Origin: Acanthosepion esculentum
Lineage: Eukaryota > Mollusca > Cephalopoda > Sepiida > Sepiidae
Length of the DNA: 64,000 bases
Reading direction: 5' to 3'
NCBI GenBank assembly: GCA_964036315.1
Contig: OZ038487.1
Location: 59,517,842 to 59,581,841 of the forward strand
Shown one piece after another: positions 46,526 to 57,609 of the stretch (the stretch's first letter is position 1; each line of letters starts with the position of its first letter). The translations under genes were made by a program, and so were the position numbers. The notes below the pieces were generated by a model, which was not told the origin of the DNA, searched no databases, and was given only the letters and a program-made list of their open reading frames with translations.

Positions 46526-46879
46526 TGATAAGCCATAAAAACAAACCAATCAATCAATAAAACCTGTTATCGAAAATATATTATATTTCTTAATTCAGTT
46601 GAAAGTATTCTAGCATCAAAAGTCAGAGCAGCCAAAGACAAGAATATTTGGAAAGCTACGATCAACCACGGTGTGAAAGGACATGACATACAAAAGAAGG
46701 AAAAGAAGAAACAGTGAAAGAAGAAGGAATCTATTTAAGGTGACCTGTAGGATTACTGAAATCATTAGATACACGTTTGACCTGCAAATGGAATTGGAAA
46801 ATTAATGGGTGCTGTAAAATATAATACGTGAATGAACAGACTTCCTGCGAATCCAAGTATTTTAGTCCTTTTTTTATTT
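46526..46879. other. Unassigned DNA
   Basis: CAATCAATCAATAAAA run near 46,548. Nothing else recognised. Confidence 0.4.
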
Positions 46880-47070
46880 TTTCGAACGGTATAAATGAAC
46901 AGTATTTACATTAGTCGGACTATTGTCCTCATCTTTGTCGCCATATTTGTTCCAATGTTTCGGCCATTGTACGCTCCGGCCTTCTTCAGGTGGTTGGAAA
47001 TATAGACAGACTCGGTATAAATGAAATTTCAAATTTTCTGGAGAATTTCTCTCACGGGAATCGCCAAAAC
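46880..47070 (-). repeat. Ribozyme-like repeat unit, same family as 15.1-15.4 kb
   Basis: Minus-strand order: CACCTGAAGAAGGCC..AATGGCCGAAACATT, then ATATGGCGACAAAGATGAGG and ACTAATGTAAATACTG. Shared with the pair at 15,095-15,475. Confidence 0.6.
46940..46995 (-). ncRNA. Hammerhead-like motif, CUGAAGA type
   Basis: CTGAAGA (complement of 46,983-46,989), A, stem II GGCC/GGCC around a 12-nt loop, then GAAAC (complement of 46,957-46,961). A single change (U to A at the box) separates it from the canonical CUGAUGA. Confidence 0.45.
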
Positions 47071-47129
47071 GAGGACGATTCAGAAACGTTTGCTTGTTAC
47101 CATGCATACTGAATTTTGATCGCAGCTGT

Positions 47130-47275
47130 CAACTCTTTCTTTCTTTCGCTCTTTTTTCTTTCTTTCTTTCTTTCGACCTTTCTTTCGATCTTTCGTTCGC
47201 TCTTTTTCTCTTTCGTTACCTCTTTCTTTCGCTTTTTCTTTCTTTCTGTCGCTCTTTCTTTCTTTCTTTGTTTCT
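47130..47275. repeat. (TTTC)n degenerate pyrimidine tract
   Basis: CTTTC-type runs with CGAT and CGTT interruptions. Confidence 0.85.
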
Positions 47276-47279
47276 TCCA

Positions 47280-47715
47280 GACCACTTCGGAATTTCATTT
47301 ATGGCTTATGGTCGGCCATCTTTAATGTTACAAGGAGATTTATTGGTCTCTCGCTCAAATGCTCCCCACGCATAATAATCTAGAGTTTTGCAGTCTGCAG
47401 AGTTTGGTGGCCAGAACTAAAGGCTGATGTGGTCGCAGAAATTGTCTGGCAGATATGACCTCGTACTCCTGATTGTGTGGCATGGTGCAGAGTCTTGTTG
47501 TCAGACATAGGGTCTTCCAGCATCCACCCTCTTGACCTAGACAGCACTACCTCCTCAACTCATTTCATGTAGGCGTCCGTGTTGGGTCTGATGCCCTCGT
47601 CAACAAATTCGAGAATTCCTTTCTTATCAGAACTGTCAATGTGACTTTTACGTGCTGTCGTACGGTTGTAATCTCCATTAGACTCATTCAGTTATTTCTG
47701 TATCCGCTGTACTGG
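47280..47715 (-). mobile_element. mariner-1 internal fragment (copy e)
   Basis: Minus-strand relic aligned with copies a and d: CTCAAATGCTCCCCACGCA, GGTGGCCAGAACTAAAGGC, AGAAATTGTCTGGC, GGTGCAGAGTCTTG. No terminal repeat is visible and the element is not interrupted at the MITE site. Confidence 0.7.
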
Positions 47716-47729
47716 AATTATTTAGCATT

Positions 47730-48235
47730 AATTTACCATTAGAATATAGCAACAATATTTAAGGAAACTTTCAATTGAATTGTACATATATCAAAAACGT
47801 TTCTTTCAATGTCTTGTTTATATTCAGTACATCTTGAATATTAAAATAAACAAATAATATTCTATTCTCCTTTGAATCATTTGGGAGTTTTTATTTAACA
47901 AGTCAAATGTAACATCGGAAAATGGCAGCAATTTTTAAGGAATTTTGCATTGTAATTAGGATCAAAACCATTCTTGTAGTTTATTGTTTATATTCAGTAC
48001 TTCCTGAATATTGAATTAAATAAGGACCATTCTATTCAACATTACATCATTTTGGTGCTTTATTTACCAATAGTAGCAATTTTTCAAAAATTTTGCTATT
48101 GCGTTGTACTTAGATGAAAAACCTTTCTTGCAATTTCTTGTTTATATTCAGTACTTCCTGAATATAAAAATAATCTAACAACATTCTATTCGCCATTGAA
48201 TTATTTTGGAGATTTTAGTTACCAATTAATTCACC
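47730..48235. repeat. Three diverged tandem repeats, 154-170 bp
   Basis: TATTCAGTAC occurs at 47,821, 47,991 and 48,145, each preceded by TTGTTTA and followed by TCCTGAATAT or TCTTGAATAT and TTCTATTC. Old, AT-rich. Confidence 0.7.
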
Positions 48236-48364
48236 TGCACCATCAAAAATATGGATATTATTCGATATGGGCTCATTGTTTACTTTTATCCGTTGGAATT
48301 CACGTGTTCGGTATTGTATCATTAGTATGGTGATTTTCTAAGCGTAGCTTCAATATTGCACGAC

Positions 48365-48465
48365 AGAAAGTATGGGACACCCAGTGAGGATCGAACTCAC
48401 TATCCAGTCTTAATTGATCGGGCGAGACAAGCTTGTTAAACATTACACCATGAACGAAGTGCCTA
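48365..48465 (-). repeat. tRNA-like unit (SINE family of 12 kb)
   Basis: Minus strand: ATGGTGTAATGTTTAACAAGC and B box GAGTTCGATCCTCACTGGG. Preceded by the linker TTTTCTAAGCGTAGCTT. Confidence 0.65.
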
Positions 48466-48479
48466 GAGTTTTTCTAAGC

Positions 48480-48570
48480 GAAAAAGTACTCAGTGAAGAT
48501 CGATCTCACTACTAAATTGATATGGTAAGACAATCTTGTTAACCATCACACCATGTCAAAATGCTCATTG
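48480..48570 (-). repeat. tRNA-like unit, more decayed
   Basis: Minus strand: ATGGTGTGATGGTTAACAAG and GAGATCGATCTTCACTG. Confidence 0.6.
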
Positions 48571-49040
48571 TGCCATTAGTACGTATGCATATGTCTGTTT
48601 TAATACTTGTAGGCGTTCAGTATATGTCAGTACTAAAACGGTAATATATACAACGCGTAGTATGTTTATATGTGTATATCAAATTTCTTCTGGGCCTACT
48701 GTGACTCTCTTGTGGTTTCTCTGTGCGTGGTTAACTGTGGAAGATGTTTATAAAGTTATTAATTTGAGATTAAATTTTTATTGTTATATATTGTATTTAC
48801 AATTTAAGAACATTGTATATGTATTTAATAATTTGCCCACTCATATATTTAAACACACTGATACTGAGCTCTTTGCATAAAAATATAACATATCACAAAA
48901 CTCATTTTTAATAATATATAAACCATATATGTGTGTGCGTGTATGTGTGTGAGAGAGAAAGAAAGAGAGAGAGAGAGAAAGTGTGTGTGTATGTGTGATA
49001 ATATCGGAAACAAAAGTGGAGAAGATTTGAAAAGTTTATG
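48571..49040. other. Unassigned DNA with GT and GA runs
   Basis: GTGTGT/GAGAGA runs near 48,930-49,000. A 114-codon plus frame at 48,536-48,880 shows no motif. Confidence 0.4.
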
Positions 49041-49042
49041 AA

Positions 49043-49617
49043 GGGCGTTCCAATAACTTGGATCGATTTTAAATGTGAATAAAGTTTAAGCGTCTAATGA
49101 TTTTTTTTTCTTTATCTTTCGAATTTAACAACTTTTGTTTTAGGCAATTTCAACCATGGAAATATTAACAATGAAAGTTGTTAAATCTATCGAAGCCTAT
49201 TACGAAAATCTGCGTTCAAACAGAATTTGAATGAGAATTTCTCAGGAAATCTCTTGAAACAGTGAAATCAATTGGCCATCACAATCGTGCGACTTGACGC
49301 CTTTAGATTTCTTGCTTTGGGGTCATCCCAAAAATAAGGTCTATGCCGACAAGCCAACAATAATTCAGCAGCTGAAGGATGAGATAATGAGGCATATTCG
49401 TGAGATCGAGGAGCAAACATGCAGAGACGTCATCAAAACTTTTGACCATCGAGTGGAGGTGAGCCGCCGAATCCTTGTCGGACATTTGGGCGATATTATT
49501 TTTCATACATAATTGACATGACTTCAATAACATGATCCAATTGAGAAATAAATAAATATTCACCAATAACACTGATTTATTTACTGCTGACTTTGATCCA
49601 TCTTAATGAAACACCAT
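49043..49617 (+). pseudogene. Tc1/mariner-type element, internally deleted
   Basis: A weak terminal inverted repeat: left GGCGTTCCAATAACTTGGATC, right complement GGTGTTTCATTAAGATGGATC. The frame at about 49,270-49,512 reads CDLTPLDFLLWGHPKNKVYA, DKPTIIQQLKDEIMRHIRE, FDHRVEVSRRIL, and closes at a TAA after FHT. This is the last part of a transposase with the D-P-L-D-F-L-L-W-G type block. The catalytic first two-thirds is deleted. Confidence 0.7.
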
Positions 49618-49785
49618 TTAAATGATGCTTTTCGCCTACACGTGCTGAGTTCCATTTCTTGGGGTAGAAATAAGAGACAAACCTGTATGTAAGGAAAATC
49701 CATTGGGAAATTTCAATATAAGTGGGCAATAAATTAAATTAACTTATCACATCCGACAACCAAGAAACTGAAAGTGCTTGCTGCG

Positions 49786-49789
<4 letters not shown>
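49618..49789. other. Unassigned DNA
   Basis: Nothing recognised. Confidence 0.4.
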
Positions 49790-49837
<48 letters not shown>

Positions 49838-50042
49838 GTATGTGTGTGTGTGTGTGTGTGCGCGCGCGCGTGCGTATGTGTGTGTGTGTGTGTGAGTGAG
49901 ATAGAAGCGATGGTATCTATCGGATTTTAAATTCGACCTGAAGAAGCTAATCTCAGCACGTCAACGAAACGCGATTTTTATAAGCTTTTCCAGTGTGTTT
50001 AATTCTCTCCACACACGCGCGTGCGCGCGCACACACACACAG

Positions 50043-50075
<33 letters not shown>

Positions 50076-50082
50076 CGCACAC

Positions 50083-50136
<54 letters not shown>
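49790..50136. repeat. AT, GT, CA, GA and GATA microsatellites around a weak ribozyme-like word
   Basis: AT and GT runs 49,790-49,895, CA and GA runs 50,017-50,075, GATA run 50,085-50,136. Between them 49,937-49,972 reads CCTGAAGAAGCT then CAACGAAACGCG, a decayed hammerhead-like word. Confidence 0.8.
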
Positions 50137-50243
50137 GTAATTATACGTTTTACCAGTTTGTTACTGGAAGGGATAATTCCGAGGAGCATATACATCCAGG
50201 GAGAGCTCAATGTAGACTACAGAGCATTAGATTTGATTATGAT
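50137..50243. other. Short unassigned flank
   Basis: GAGAGCTCAATGTA..TACAGAGCATTAGAT resembles 61,135-61,165. Confidence 0.4.
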
Positions 50244-50429
50244 AAGAAGAAGACGGAGACTTTAATTATCCATTTCGTTTTAAAAAAATTATTTCGTGAA
50301 CACCGAGATGTTCAGCTCATCACAACGAAAACTTCTCCGCAAAAGTTTGCGTTCTGATGAGCTGAATATCTCGGTGTTCACGAAATAAAAATTACAAACA
50401 AAATGAATAATTAAAGTTTCCGTCTTCTC

Positions 50430-50433
<4 letters not shown>
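50244..50433. repeat. Long foldback hairpin (about 93-bp arms) with hammerhead-like motif in each arm
   Basis: Two arms meet at about 50,340/50,341 with essentially no loop. The right arm carries CTGATGA (50,354-50,360), G, C, TGAA (50,363-50,366), a loop, TTCA (50,377-50,380), C, GAAA (50,382-50,385). The left arm on the minus strand has GTGATGA, GC, then TGAAC/GTTCA with 5 paired bases, and CGAAAT. Confidence 0.6.

Positions 50434-50480
<47 letters not shown>
50434..50480. repeat. (AT)n microsatellite
   Basis: AT run directly after the hairpin. Confidence 0.95.
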
Positions 50481-50483
<3 letters not shown>

Positions 50484-51145
50484 GAAAGAGAGAAACTGAC
50501 AGAGAAACAGATAGAGGCAGAGAGCGTGAGATACCAAGTGCTACCACTTTAAAAATAGATATTAAATAAGAGACGACACTTTTGATAGAACTGTAGGCAC
50601 TATTTATTTTGATAACGAAACGTGGCAATTTCTAAATATAACCTTTGACACGAATTTCTGCGAAATTCCACGTAGCGAAGAAACATTAACACATTTGTTG
50701 TACAACGTTAGAAAAAAAAAAGTCGAAAATCATATAAAATGCTTGTCAGAAAATTGTTAAAATACCATAAATTTTTAAAATCTTTATCTACAGGGCTTTA
50801 TACATTTAAGACAAGAAAAGGAATAGGAAAACTACTTCTATCGTGGGAGACCGGGAGCGTTTTGCAAGTAACACTCCATCAGCATACAACCGGTATTTTG
50901 TAAAATGATTTCCCGTAAGGAAATTTGACGTTAATCCAGCTTAGTTTTAAAAAGGAGAAAAAGGCTTGTGAAATGTTATTATTGATCTTTAAATTATCCA
51001 TAAACATCTGTAGGTAGTCGCTGTCTTATGCTGTCGAAAATGGATAAATACAACAAGCATTCTCGTGCTGACTCTAATGTTTACATCAGAACTGAAGCTA
51101 GATAAATTTCATAGTCACCTATCAAATATATCTTTAAGAACAAGT
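50481..51145. other. Unassigned DNA
   Basis: No gene or repeat recognised. Confidence 0.4.
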
Positions 51146-51230
51146 TTTGAACAATAAAAAAGTATTAAAATTAACATTTTCAGACACAATGGTTTGTATA
51201 TTAATATTTTTTGTTTTATTAATTCAATTA

Positions 51231-51285
51231 GGTTCCTCGACTAGTTTCGGCCAGCGAGGCCATCATCAGGACGAAAAATCCCTGC
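51231..51285 (-). ncRNA. Hammerhead-ribozyme candidate (best isolated copy)
   Basis: Minus strand: CTGATGA (complement of 51,263-51,269), T, stem II GGCC TCGCT GGCC, GAAAC (complement of 51,244-51,248), a short stem III (CTAG) and the cleavage triplet GTC. Stem I: the six bases before the box TTCGTC pair with GAGGAA after the site at five of six positions. All invariant bases checked by eye are present except that stem III has only two base pairs. Confidence 0.55.
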
Positions 51286-51989
51286 TTGTCAGTAGCAGCG
51301 AACTACAGGAATTAATGACTGCCTCTGAAGAAAGTGAATTTTATCTATAGTTTTCATTTGTTTTTTTATCATTAATTTTGGTCATATCTTATATTTGCTA
51401 AACAGCCTCTATCAAGGTGTTTTTAAGATGGAGGATGGGAAAGACCTGATTTTCAGAATTCCCTCCTTGCTCATTTTGACAGATTTATTGGTTGCTGAGA
51501 ATCGGATGTTTGTGTTAAGTATATGTTATCTTTTATTTTTTGGAGTGTTTGTGATGTCTGTATGTGTATATATTTGTGTGAGTGTGTGTATAAGTGTGGG
51601 ACCTCAACACCTCTGCAAGCATGTCTGTATTGTGTGGGTGATAAAATTTGGGTAGGGCCTGATTTATGGGGTTATATATTAATTCTATCTGTGATATTAA
51701 TTTTGTGGTTAAGCCCGTCTGGATGAACTGTTCTGAGGCGTAAAATTCATTTGTCTTCATGTTCCTCTAGTATTTTTCATAGGTTATATTTTCCGTCTAT
51801 TTCTATTTTTTCAATAACAGTGAATTTTGCGTGGCTTTTAAAATCGTGTTTTTCTAGGCGGAAATCTTGTTCTACAGGTAATAATCTTTCCTGTGAAGAA
51901 GATTGATCCGATTCCGATAATTATAAATTCTGTAGTGAAAGAACCATGGCTACTACAGTTAGAGTTGTGTTAAATTTTGAAAGTAGATT
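51286..51989. other. Unassigned DNA
   Basis: Nothing recognised. Confidence 0.4.
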
Positions 51990-52190
51990 TAGTGACTGAG
52001 CACATCACGCGAATGGTGGTTCCGTATAGGATACAGGTTCGATTCCTGTCGGAGAGCGAAAATTTTCTATGAAGATTTCTCGGACATTCAGGCCGGTAAA
52101 TGTTATTTAATACTGTTTATTATAAAACAGAGCATTTGCTTAAATACTTGTATCTATAAAAAGAACGCTAAACATAATATAAATGTCTTT
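51990..52190 (+). repeat. tRNA-derived SINE, family B
   Basis: B box GGTTCGATTCC at about 52,036 and the family tail TTCTCGGACATTCAGGCCGG. Followed by (AT)n. Confidence 0.7.
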
Positions 52191-52215
52191 AAATAAATTG
52201 TCGGACTATGTCCAA

Positions 52216-52218
<3 letters not shown>

Positions 52219-52274
<56 letters not shown>
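52219..52274. repeat. (AT)n microsatellite
   Basis: AT run. Confidence 0.95.
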
Positions 52275-52280
<6 letters not shown>

Positions 52281-52284
52281 ATGA

Positions 52285-52510
52285 AATAGATTGTCCGGCA
52301 ATTATTTCATATATTTTCTGTTTATACGTTTTTTATAGATACAATTAATTGAACTAAATGCTCTGTTTTTAAAATAAGTAGTATTAATTACTTTTAACAG
52401 CCTGAATGTTCGGGAAAGTTCGTAGGAAATATGCATTCTGTGGCTGGAATTGAATTTTTATTCATATACGGAAACCGTCATTTGATCTGACGTCCTATAA
52501 CATTTATTTA
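52285..52510 (-). repeat. tRNA-derived SINE, family B (inverted)
   Basis: Complement of the tail with GAACATTCAGGCTG and ATAAACAGAAAAT, then the head with AATTCAATTCCAGCCAC and the A-box region near 52,480. More decayed than the other copies. Confidence 0.6.
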
Positions 52511-52569
52511 CAGAGAAAAATCGTCGAACATATAAACGGTAATTCGGACTTTAGTAACAAGACGCTTCT

Positions 52570-52775
52570 CTGTAGCTAATTATTATAGCATGTCAGATCA
52601 AAATACGGTTTCCGTATAGGAATACAGGTTCTATTCTTGTCGGATGACCCGTATGTTCTACAAAATGTCTCGAGCATTCAGGTCGGTATAATATAATAAA
52701 TACTGTTTAATCAAAAAACAGAACCTTTACTTGAATAAAATCTATCTATAAGAACAACGTATAAACAGAAAATAT
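52570..52775 (+). repeat. tRNA-derived SINE, family B
   Basis: A box TAGCATGTCAGATC, B box GGTTCTATTCTTG, tail GAGCATTCAGGTCGG. It is opposite to the copy at 52,285, so the two form a roughly 200-bp inverted pair. Confidence 0.65.
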
Positions 52776-52789
52776 TGCATTACATCTCG

Positions 52790-53100
52790 CTACCAGCATA
52801 AATCTCACCTTATTCAACAGGGGAAACAGTGTCGTGAAGTTTTTGTTTTTTCAAATTAGACTGACGCTCACTCTAATTCCAACCGCGAGCAACCTGCGAT
52901 GCTCGGAATAAACGCGCCTAATATTATTCGAAACAACACAAAAAATACAACTTACAAAGTCAAACATGAAGAGAAATTGACAACACTTAAAAACAAATCC
53001 CCTTGACAATGGCTAAAGATATGGTCGAAATCGTTTGGGACAATACGATCCAATTTTTCACACTCCTTACTTTCACCAAACCAAAAAATGTAAGAACATT
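52790..53100 (+). mobile_element. Penelope-type 3' region relic
   Basis: Resembles 290-600. Near 53,002-53,038 it carries the hammerhead-like block CTTGACAAT, GGCT, AAAGATAT, GGTC, GAAATCG. Stem II is GGCU/GGUC with wobble pairing. Confidence 0.55.
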
Positions 53101-53315
53101 GGAAAAACTAAAGAAAAAAATTCAATTTTACCTTGAATGTCATATTTAACGAAACACGTATATACACTATACATTTTTCTTATTACTGAAAAATAATTTC
53201 CTTTAATATTCCTTTTTTGTGCATTGTTTGCTGAATGCTAACAATGGTAAAATATAGATAATGACTTCGTTCTTCAGTCAACCATTCAACAAACAAGTGA
53301 CGCGGGAATGACATA
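53101..53315. other. Unassigned AT-rich DNA
   Basis: Nothing recognised. Confidence 0.4.
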
Positions 53316-53757
53316 CAGTGGTCTAAGAAAAGTTTTTAGCCAGGAGAAATAAACGGCATCGAATTTCAAAATTTAATTACGTAATACCTATTCAACATGA
53401 ACAAACAGTATTTGGAACTAGTATGGAGTGGGTCCTCCATTTGCTGGTTTCAGTGCTTGTATTCGATTTTTCATGGATTTGATCAAGTTATCAACAATCG
53501 TCTGATCCATATTTTGCCACTCCTTTAGCAATGTTTCTTTAAGGGTTGCCATTGACGTAATTTTGGTTGCACGCTCTCGAAGTTTTCAGTCAAGGTGCTC
53601 CAAACATGCTCTATTGGATTCATACCAGGATTTTGGGCTACCCATGGCAGTGATTTGATTCCTTGCGATTCCTTCCAGGCCTTTGCTAATTTGCTCCTAT
53701 GACATGGTCCTCCATCGTCTTGAAAAGGTAGGCATTGTTGTCAATCTGATTGGTTTC

Positions 53758-54339
53758 TGTTATAGTGGGACAACTTGGCACACCCCGACATGGATTGGTC
53801 ACTCTATAAAAGACTGACGAGCTATTGAAGAAGGAGGAAAGTGACACAGACAGAGAGAGCGAAGGTGACCCTTACAAACCTCCGTGACTTATCTCCTGTT
53901 TTCCTTGGTATTACGAACTCTTGCTCATTTGTACTTTACGTGCAATAAACCATTGTTATTTGTTACCAGATTTCTTGTCTTATTGTAATCTTTCCACTCT
54001 CGGGATTACTTTGTTGTTTATATCGTATAATCCACGATATAACAGTGACGACGAGGATTCGAAAAGAACTCACGACACAACATAACAGTGAGCCACGAGG
54101 ATTCGAAAACAACTCACAAGACGAACGTAAATTCAAAATAAACTCACAAGGTAATTTAACAGTATCGAACGAGAAGTGAAAAAAGACAACCCTCCAAAGA
54201 TAACAGCGACGACCAAGTCAAACGTCGAATAATACGTTTTTACCAGTCGCTGGACTAGTTTATCGACTAAAGGTACAGTGATTTTATTTATCGTTCGGGA
54301 TTACTTTGTTGTTTATATCGTATAATCCACGATATAACA
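53758..54339 (+). mobile_element. Truncated LTR retrotransposon with 5-bp target duplication
   Basis: LTR 53,758-54,044 (287 bp) begins TGTTATAGTGGG and ends ATATAACA, an inverted TG..CA end. It contains TATAAAAGAC near 53,801 and AATAAACCATTG near 53,943. It is followed by a leader starting GTGACGACGAGGATTCGAA, like a primer binding site complementary to a tRNA 3' end (TTCGAATCC..). A second 3' LTR end, 54,295-54,339, repeats 54,000-54,044 exactly for 45 bp. GTTTC flanks at 53,753-53,757 and 54,340-54,344. All coding sequence is deleted. Confidence 0.85.
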
Positions 54340-54729
54340 GTTTCAAATAGTGGGAGTAGTCCTTTCTCTAATATTCGACAGTATTTTGGACCATTCAACC
54401 GCTCATCAACAAGAATCTGCTCAGATTTCCCTCCAAATCAGACAGCGCCTCATACCATTACTCCCATCCCTCCATGTTTCACGGTCGCCTGCAGACATCC
54501 AGTGTTCCAAGTCTCATTCTGATTTTTCCAAACATAAACCTGTCTCGAATTCTAATAATGGCAGAATTTACTTTCATCTGAGTTAATTACGGACTCCAAA
54601 ATTCATAATCTTTGCTCTCGAATTTTCTCGTCAGTCCATAGGAAGGTCCCAGTTAACCTTTGAAATCAAGGGCTTCTTTCTTGCAACTCTTCTTTGATAG
54701 CCGAGCTCTTTCAAAGTCTTTCTCACCGC

Positions 54730-55023
54730 CTATGTCGACATTTCCATGTTGTTGGCGACATCTTTGACACTCCGACAACGGTTTCTGATGACGTCCCTTT
54801 TCAGTACCCTTTTCGTTCGCTCAGACACGATTCTTAGTCTTCTTGGACGTCGTTCCACGGGACAATGTATCTCTTCATTAAATTTCTTGACAATATCATT
54901 AACCGTTTGATGATTAATCAGGCAAAACCTAGCAATTTCTCTATTTGACTTGCCGCACTGATGCCATCCTATTATGTGCCCTCGTTGAGATTCGCTAATT
55001 TCCTTATTTCCACGAACTTTCAT
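54730..55023 (-). pseudogene. Tc1 transposase N-terminal frame (HTH)
   Basis: From ATG at 55,021-55,023 the frame reads MKVRGNKEISESQRGHIIGW, GKSNREIARFCLINHQTVND and IVKKFNEEIHCP, then RRPRRLRIVSERTKRVLKRD and ends at a stop at 54,730. Two helix-turn-helix units and the GRPR-like hook (RRPRR) are the usual N-terminus of Tc1 transposase. The start is close to the right terminal repeat, as in this family. It then breaks into other frames. Confidence 0.75.
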
Positions 55024-55132
55024 TGCAAGATATAAGACAACTATTGTTCATAGATAAGATTAGCTTGAAGAGACGTTATTAAACAAGCCAGAATTTGTGT
55101 AATCAAGAGTAAAAACTCATCATAGCCCACTG

Positions 55133-56215
55133 TAACTGTTAACAGGTAGGCATGCACACAAAAAACGAACTTAACATAAAATTACAGCCGGTTTTACATC
55201 TATCTACAGTGTATATAAATTTAAAATATTCATAGATAAATAAAAGTTGACCGACTGAGGAAGACGAAAGGGGAACGATTATTCACCCCTTAAAGATTAA
55301 GGCATTTACCATCCAGTTTAAAATACCAAATAAAAACTTGACTAAGATATGGGAGCTATATGCTTGGTGTCTCCAGCTCTTTAAAAAATTTTTTTTTAAA
55401 ATTAAATATAAAAATAATTTATAAATAACTCTTCTGTTAACTCGGAGTGAAGTTGACTACTTTTCAGGGTGCAATTCACCCGGAGGGACCAGTTGACAAA
55501 CGCTGTTTTAAACTAACATGAAGCGGATTTTTTGAGCAGGAACGATTTATCACTGTTATTGCTTGGAAATATAATTTATCTATTAATAAAGAGTATTTAT
55601 ACGTACATGCATACATACCTACACACGAAGATACTTATATATAAGAAATAGATTCTACAATAAAAGAAAATATTAGAATATGTAGGAGTAACTAAAAGGG
55701 AACTTAATTATAAAGAAAACAATACCGTATCTTTCCGACTTATCACTTGTTAAATAAGACAAGTAAAGTTGGATTTCGAAGAGATTGAAACGAAGCCAGG
55801 CCGTACAAAATTAAGGGCCAACGTACGCCAATCGTAAGTGATGAAGGCAGTAAGAATTGTTGGCCGGCCAGGAAAACAAGTAGCCGTTGGCGGAAAACGT
55901 GAGGAAAGCATTTTTATTTATTTTTTCCGCTTTTCCGAAGTCGTTTCGTTAATACGACTTGACGTCTTACTACAGTTTAGGCTAAATTTATTTGGTTGGC
56001 ATCACAGTGATAAAAGTAAGCGGAGATAGAACGATATAAAGATTTGAAGTAAAAGTGAATGTATGTAACTGGGATCAGAGTAAGAGCTGAGAGTTTGGGG
56101 CAGCACGTCGTATGTCTTCGTGTGTTGAGTGGGGATGGTATATTCACAGCTTGGTTAGAAGAAAATGAGTATTTATTAAAGAAGCAAAAAAAACCTTGTC
56201 GACAAGTATACAGTC
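55133..56215. other. Unassigned DNA
   Basis: No gene, RNA or repeat recognised in about 1.1 kb. Confidence 0.4.
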
Positions 56216-56272
56216 ATCTATCTATCTATCTATCTTTTCTTACTTCTATATGTATTTACCTATTTCTATCAA

Positions 56273-56341
<69 letters not shown>

Positions 56342-57230
56342 CCATATCACCCTCAATATGTTAATAGCTATCGACATCTGCCTGTATAACTCTCAGTCTG
56401 TTCATATCTATCTATTTGGCCCAATTTCTCTGTCTGTTCTTATTTTTTCCAGTCTGTTTTTATCTATCTATCTATCTGAATCTTTTTCTTACGGTAGTTG
56501 TTTAACATTTTTCTTTGTTTTTGCTTTTTGTTTACCTTTATTTACTTTTTTATGTTCCCTTCCCCTCCTTTTTTTTTAGATTTCCTTCAATTTCCATTGA
56601 TTCTTACGTTCACTGCTGTTTTTGCTTGTTCCCTTCCTTCCCATGAGTTATCTGTTTCCACCTATTTAAATAAATTTCGTTATTTTTCTTTTCCCTTGTT
56701 TTTTATTTCTTTCTCGTATATCTTTATTTCGTTTTTTAATGCATTTCTGTCTTAAACAAGTTATATATCTTAACGTATTTTTCATTCATTTATTCAGTTT
56801 TTCTTTCTTCGTTTCTTATCTTTTTTGTTTTTCTTTCTTTTCGTCTTTCTTTCTTCCCTTTATACTTTTCTTTTTAACCTTATTTCTTTCGTCTCTTTAT
56901 AGTTTTCTTTCTCGCCTTTTTATTTTTCTTTCTTGCCTTTTTATTTTTCTTTCTTCCCTTCTCTCTTTCTCTCCTTTATATTTTTCTTTTTTTTTTCCTT
57001 TTCTTTCTCTCCCCATTATAGTTTCTTTCTACCATTGTGTCTTTCTTCCCTTTATAGTTTCCTTTCTTCCCGTTTTTCTTTCTCCCATTTATATTTTTCA
57101 TATTCCCTTTTATATTCTTCTTTGTCGCCTTCATTCTTTCTCCCTTTTACATTTTTCTTTCTTTCTTTCTTTCTCTCTTTCTTTCTTTTTTTCTTTCTTT
57201 CCCTTCATATTTATTCATTTTTTCTTTAAT
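56216..57230. repeat. (TATC)n array and pyrimidine-rich tract
   Basis: CTAT/TATC units at 56,216-56,345, then T/C-rich DNA to 57,230. Long Phe/Ser frames are artefacts. Confidence 0.85.
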
Positions 57231-57609
57231 CCCCTGAGCATTTCCGTCCCAAAAATAACTGCCAATCTCTCTTCATTGCACGTCTTTTCTCTTTTTATGC
57301 CCGCGCGTTTACACACACACGCACACGCACAAACACACACACACAATTTCTCAAATACACACAGTTAAAGAAAATTAAACAACGAACCAAGTTTTGCTTT
57401 AAACTAACCAGTGTTTCTGTCCGGAGAAATTACTCCATATTCTTACCCCTCAGATGAAAATACTTTATATCCTCATCCACCAGAAACCACGCAGTTCTTA
57501 AATAAAATGTATTTGGTCAATATACTGCGTAAAGTAACAACCCAAGATAAAATTGCTATGGACCTTCGCCAACGGAGCACTAAATTTATATTTGTAATTG
57601 CTTAGACAT
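57231..57609. other. CA-rich spacer, then unassigned DNA
   Basis: CA run at 57,312-57,345. A 64-codon plus frame at 57,411 shows no motif. Confidence 0.4.

Larger units (their letters stand above)
53316..55132 (-). mobile_element. Tc1-type element carrying an LTR insertion
   Basis: Left terminal repeat CAGTGGTCTAAGAAAAGTTT, right complement of TAAAAACTCATCATAGCCCACTG. TA flanks at 53,314 and 55,133. Removing the 582-bp LTR element and its duplicated target leaves about 1,230 bp, close to Tc1 size. Minus-strand transposase pieces: the N-terminal HTH frame (separate entry), WDLPMD region, a diverged KTMEDHVIGAN block in place of the second Asp, and PGMNPIEHVWSTL in place of the third. Many stops. 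Confidence 0.8.

Noticed and set aside
47130..47275. Arg/Lys/Glu-rich minus-strand frames
   Set aside because: They are the reverse translation of a TTTC tract.
51147..51350. 67-codon frame with a hydrophobic N-terminal segment like a signal peptide
   Set aside because: Its middle is the antisense of a hammerhead candidate, and I see neither a conserved motif nor splice support. The hydrophobic run fits AT-rich codons.
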